The notes beneath the pieces were generated by a model. It did not search any database. It was not told the origin of the DNA and saw nothing but the letters and a program-made list of their open reading frames with translations. A DNA stretch of 64,000 nucleotides, from assembly GCF_051020985.1 (NCBI RefSeq), contig NW_027475133.1, positions 3,472,001 to 3,536,000 of the forward strand. The letters run 5' to 3'. The DNA is from Nomia melanderi (taxonomy: Eukaryota > Arthropoda > Insecta > Hymenoptera > Halictidae). Shown here in pieces: positions 61,175-64,000 of the stretch (positions are counted from its first letter, which is position 1; the number at the start of each line of letters is the position of its first letter). A program made the translations under genes and the position numbers.

Positions 61175-62527
61175 CAGTCTCATGGGGCCGGACACTCAGG
61201 GTCAGGGGAATATCCAATATATATCTGGTGATATCTCGGGTGCTATTAGAGATAGCGCAATAAATCAATGTGCATTGTCTGTAGGAGGCCCTGGCGCATG
61301 AATCTGTGCAGCGGGAACGACCTCGGAACACCAGTGACCGAGAAAACCACCGTCTCATGGGGCCGGACACTCAGGGTCAGTGAAAAATCCAATATATATG
61401 TGGTGATATCTCGGGTGCTATTACAGATAGAGCAATAAATCAAAGTGCATTGTCTGTAGGAGGCCCTCGCGCATGAATCTGTGCAGCGGGAACAACCTCG
61501 GACCACCAGGGGCCGAGAAAACCACAGTCTCATGGGGCCGGACACTCAGGGTCAGGGGAAAATCCAATATATATCTGGTGATATCTCGGGTGCTATTAGA
61601 GATAGCGCAATAAACCAAAGTGAATTATCTGCAGGAGGCCCTGGCGCATGAATCTGTGCAGCGGGAACGACCTCGGATCACCAGGGGCCGAGAAAACTAC
61701 CGTCTCATGGGGCCGGATACTCAGGGTCAGTGAAAAATCCAATATATATCTGGTGATAACTCGGGTGCTATTAGAGATAGCGCAATAAACCAAAGTGAAT
61801 TATCTGCAGGAGGCCCTGGCGCATGATTCTGTGCAGCGGGAACGACCTCGGACCACCAGGGGCCGAGAAAACTACCGTCTCATGGGGCCGGTCACTCAGG
61901 GTCAGTGAAAAATCCAATATATATCTGCTGATATCTCGGGTGCTATTAGAGATAGCGCAATAAACCAAAGTGAATTATCTGCAGGAGGCCCTGGCGCATG
62001 AATCTGTGCAGCGGGAACGACCTCGGACCACCAGGGGCCGAAAAAACCACAGTCTCATGGGGCCGGACACTCAGGGTCAGGGGAATATCCAATATATATC
62101 TGGTGATATCTCGGGTGCTATTAGAGATAGCGCAATAAATCAATGTGCATTGACTGTAGGAGGCCCTGGCGCATGAATCTGTGCAGCGGGAACGACCTCG
62201 GAACACCAGGGACCGAGAAAACCACCGTCTCATGGGGCCGGACACTCAGGGTCAGTGAAAAATCCAATATATATGTGGTGATATCTCGGGTGCTATTACA
62301 GATAGAGCAATAAATCAAAGTGCATTGTCTGTAGGAGGCCCTCGCGCATGAATCTGTGCAGCGGGAACAACCTCGGACCACCAGGGGCCGAGAAAACCAC
62401 AGTCTCATGGGGCCGGACACTCAGGGTCAGGGGAAAATCCAATATATATCTGGTGATATCTCGGGTGCTATTAGAGATAGCGCAATAAACCAAAGTGAAT
62501 TATCTGCAGGAGGCCCTGGCGCATGAA
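61175..62527. repeat. 5-monomer duplication (875 bp)
   Basis: 61,175-61,652 matches 62,050-62,527 at offset 875. Shared markers are AGGGGAATATCC, AATCAATGTGCATTG, CTCGGAACACCAG with ACCGAGAAAACC, TATATATGTGG, CAGATAGAGC, GGAGGCCCTCGCGC and GGGAACAACCTCGG. Differences noticed are CCAGTGACC (61,333) against CCAGGGACC, and TTGACTGTAGG (62,152) against TTGTCTGTAGG. Confidence 0.9.
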
Positions 62528-62649
62528 TGTGTGCAGCGGGAACGACCTCGGACCACCAGGGGCCGAGAAAACCACCGTCTCGATGGGGCCGGACACTCTG
62601 GGTCAGGGAAAAATCCAAAATATATGTGGTGATATCTCGGGTGCTATTA
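62474..62649. repeat. 176-bp variant monomer with 1-base insertion (right)
   Basis: This unit reads GTCTCGATGGGGCC, one base longer than consensus. It has ACACTCTGGGTC, TCCAAAATATATGTGG and is followed by CAGATAACGCAATAAATC. It is the partner of the inserted unit at 876-1,051. The insertion restores one step of array phase lost at the three deletions. Confidence 0.92.
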
Positions 62650-63874
62650 CAGATAACGCAATAAATCAAAGTGCATTGTCTGTAGGAGGCCCTGGCGCAT
62701 GAATCTGTGCAGCGGGGACGTCCTCGGACCGCCAGGGGCCGAGAAAACCACAGTCTCATGGGGCCGGACACTCAGGGTCAGGGGAAAATCCAATATATAT
62801 CTGGTGATATCTCGGGTGCTATTAGAGATAGCGCAATAAACCAAAGTGAATTATCTGCAGGAGGCCCTGGCGCATGAATCTGTGCAGCGGGAACGACCTC
62901 GGATCACCAGGGGCCGAGAAAACTACCGTCTCATGGGGCCGGATACTCAGGGTCAGTGAAAAATCCAATATATATCTGCTGATATCGCGGGTGCTATTAC
63001 AGATAGCGCAATAAATCAAAGTGAATTATCTGCAGGAGGCCCTGGCGCATGAATCTGTGCAGCGGGAACGACCTCGGACCACCAGGGGCCGAGAAAACCA
63101 CAGTCTCATGGGGCCGGACACTCAGGGTCAGGGGAAAATCCAATATATATCTGGTGATATCTCGGGTGCTATTAGAGATAGCGCAATAAACCAAAGTGAA
63201 TTATCTGCAGGAGGCCCTGGCGCATGATTCTGTGCAGCGGGAACGACCTCGGACCACCAGGGGCCGAGATATCGACCGTCTCATGGGGCCGGACACTCAG
63301 GGTCAGTGAAAAATCCAATATATATCTGGTGATATCTCGGGTGCTATCAGAGATAGCGCAATAAACCAACGTGAATTATCTGCAGGAGGCCCTGGCGCAT
63401 GAATCTGTGCAGCGGCAACGACCTCGGACCACCAGGGGCCGAGAAAACGACCGTCTCATGGGGCCGGACACTCAGGGTCAGTGAAAAATCCAATATATAT
63501 CTGCTGATATCTCGGGTGCTATTAGAGATAGCGTAATAAATCAGAGTGCATTGTCTGTAGGAGGCCCTGGCGCATGAATCTGTGCAGCGGGAACGACCTC
63601 GGACCACCAGGGTCCGAGAAAACCACAGTCTCATGGGGCCGGACACTCAGGGTCAGGGGAAAATCCAATATATATCTGGTGATATCTCGGGTGCTATTAG
63701 AGATAGCGCAATAAACCAAAGTGAATTATCTGCAGGAGGCCCTGGCGCATGAATCTGTGCAGCGGGAACGACCTCGGACCACCAGGGGCCGAGAAAATGA
63801 CCGTCTCATGGGGCCGGACACGCAGGGTCAGGGTAAAATCCAATATATATCTGGTGATATCTCGGGTGCTATTA
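62650..63874. repeat. Right-end mixed monomers
   Basis: Seven units. They include GGGGACGTCCTCGGACCGCC (62,714), also seen at 52,563, and CTCGGATCACC with TCTGCTGATATCGCGG (private, near 62,987). A GATATCGACCG change lies near 63,268. From about 63,375 the series GCGGCAACG, TCTGCTGATATC, ATAGCGTAATAAATCAGAG and CAGGGTCCG matches 45,524 onward at 17,851 bp (102 monomers plus the inserted base). Confidence 0.84.
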
Positions 63875-64000
63875 CAGATAGCGCAATAAATCAAAGTGCA
63901 TTGTCTGTAGGAGGCCCTGGCGCATTATTCTGTGCAGCGGGAACGACCTCGGACCACCAGGGGCCGAGAAAACGACCGCCTCATGGGGCCGGACCCTCAG
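63875..64000. repeat. Partial last monomer, cut by the window edge
   Basis: 126 bases of a unit starting CAGATAGCGC, with GCATTATTCTGTG, CGACCGCCTC and GGCCGGACCCTCAG. The GCCGGACCCTC signature matches units near 46,311, 58,211, 59,611 and 60,311. The array evidently continues past base 64,000. Confidence 0.95.

Larger units (their letters stand above)
1..64000. repeat. 175-bp satellite DNA array, about 366 monomers
   Basis: Every part of the window aligns to the same 175-bp unit, recognisable by landmarks that recur at multiples of 175: GATAGCGCAATAAA, GGCCCTGGCGCAT, CAGCGGGAACGACC, GGCCGGACACTCAGGG and GGTGATATCTCGGG. Taking the unit to start at CAGATAG or GAGATAG, the first starts at base 1 and the last at 63,875. 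That gives 365 full units and a partial one, with a net length drift of only -1 base. All copies are head to tail in one orientation. No non-satellite sequence interrupts them and neither array edge is present. Large homogeneous arrays with units of 150-200 bp are known from centromeric and pericentromeric heterochromatin in animals and plants. I do not recognise this family, and the centromere assignment is inference. Confidence 0.99.

Noticed and set aside
547..63227. Recurrent plus-strand open frames of 64-100 codons starting at GTG in GTGAATT units
   Set aside because: They lie on the opposite strand of the same repeat, overlap the minus frames and end at the TGA in GCGCATGA. They are by-products of the satellite sequence. 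The GTG start is also unlikely in a eukaryote.
173..63894. Recurrent minus-strand open frames of 65, 95, 99 or 100 codons in nearly every monomer
   Set aside because: They repeat every 175 bp and overlap each other in different frames. 175 leaves a remainder of one on division by three, so a frame cannot stay open across units. Lengths are set by fixed stop positions in the repeat, and single changes such as CTATTAC to CTATAAC just move the end. No domain is recognisable.
1..64000. CRISPR array
   Set aside because: There are no unique spacers. Adjacent units are whole copies of the same 175-bp sequence, with no cas genes or leader.
1..64000. Canonical CENP-B box in the consensus
   Set aside because: The nearest plus-strand site, around CAGCGGGA, has CGGG but no TTCG or A at the required spacing. 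The ATTCTGTGCAGCGGG variant is one base short and lacks the G. Only the partial minus-strand resemblance reported above remains.
1..64000. TATATAT at monomer positions 144-151 as a TATA promoter, or Pol III boxes
   Set aside because: The motif is a simple A/T stretch present in most units and altered freely (TATAGATC, TATTTATC, TACTTATC). No initiator, A/B boxes or terminator context supports a promoter.
1..64000. Transposon, LTR or SINE insertions within the array
   Set aside because: Monomer phase is unbroken apart from five single-base changes, so there is no room for any insertion or target-site duplication.
1..64000. Assigning a species or a named satellite family
   Set aside because: Unit lengths of 170-180 bp occur in many unrelated animals and plants, and I cannot match this sequence to a known family from memory.

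Overview
The whole 64,000-base window is one uninterrupted tandem array of a 175-bp satellite. It holds about 365 complete head-to-tail monomers plus a partial last one, all in the same orientation. There is no unique sequence, gene, RNA gene, transposon insertion, inversion or array edge in view, so the array continues beyond both ends. The monomer consensus is about 52-53% G+C, with about eight CpG sites per unit. Arrays of this size and unit length are a eukaryotic feature, typical of centromeric or pericentromeric heterochromatin. I do not recognise the monomer as a named family and cannot name the species. A centromeric role is inference from array form, not something the sequence proves.

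The period is kept very strictly. Across the window I found only five single-base length changes: insertions near 985 and 62,582, and deletions near 24,111, 25,860 and 28,485. Substitutions are very numerous. They fall at recurring variant positions and travel as linked haplotypes, so monomers can be sorted into types and followed. Doing so shows higher-order repeats (HORs) at many scales, always offset by whole numbers of monomers.

Layout from left to right. 1-1,926: mixed monomers with local 1-mer and 2-mer duplications. 1,927-3,792: 5-mer HOR. 3,793-18,331: a 45-monomer (7,875-bp) tandem duplication, nearly identical between copies, with nested 5-, 8- and 9-mer duplications. 18,332-23,587: patchwork with a 3-mer duplication and blocks shared with other zones. 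23,588-32,297: a 25-monomer (about 4,374-bp) tandem duplication. 32,558-37,105: a 14-mer duplication. 38,250-41,019: a 9-mer. 41,459-43,251: a 4-mer. 43,252-46,880: mixed. 46,881-50,640: a 6-mer HOR whose middle copy has grown to a 10-mer by an internal 4-mer duplication. 50,571-56,690: mosaic with a 4-mer duplication and blocks shared over 2.6 and 6.3 kb. 56,915-59,674: an 8-mer. 59,675-64,000: 3-mer and 5-mer duplications and mixed monomers.

Marker variants are confined to zones (for example 22.9-43.3 kb versus 41.4-56.2 kb). The array therefore looks like a set of adjoining, separately homogenised domains produced by repeated unequal exchange and gene conversion. Open reading frames of up to 114 codons recur every monomer on both strands. 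They are by-products of the repeat: 175 is not a multiple of three, so no frame stays open. I call no coding sequence.
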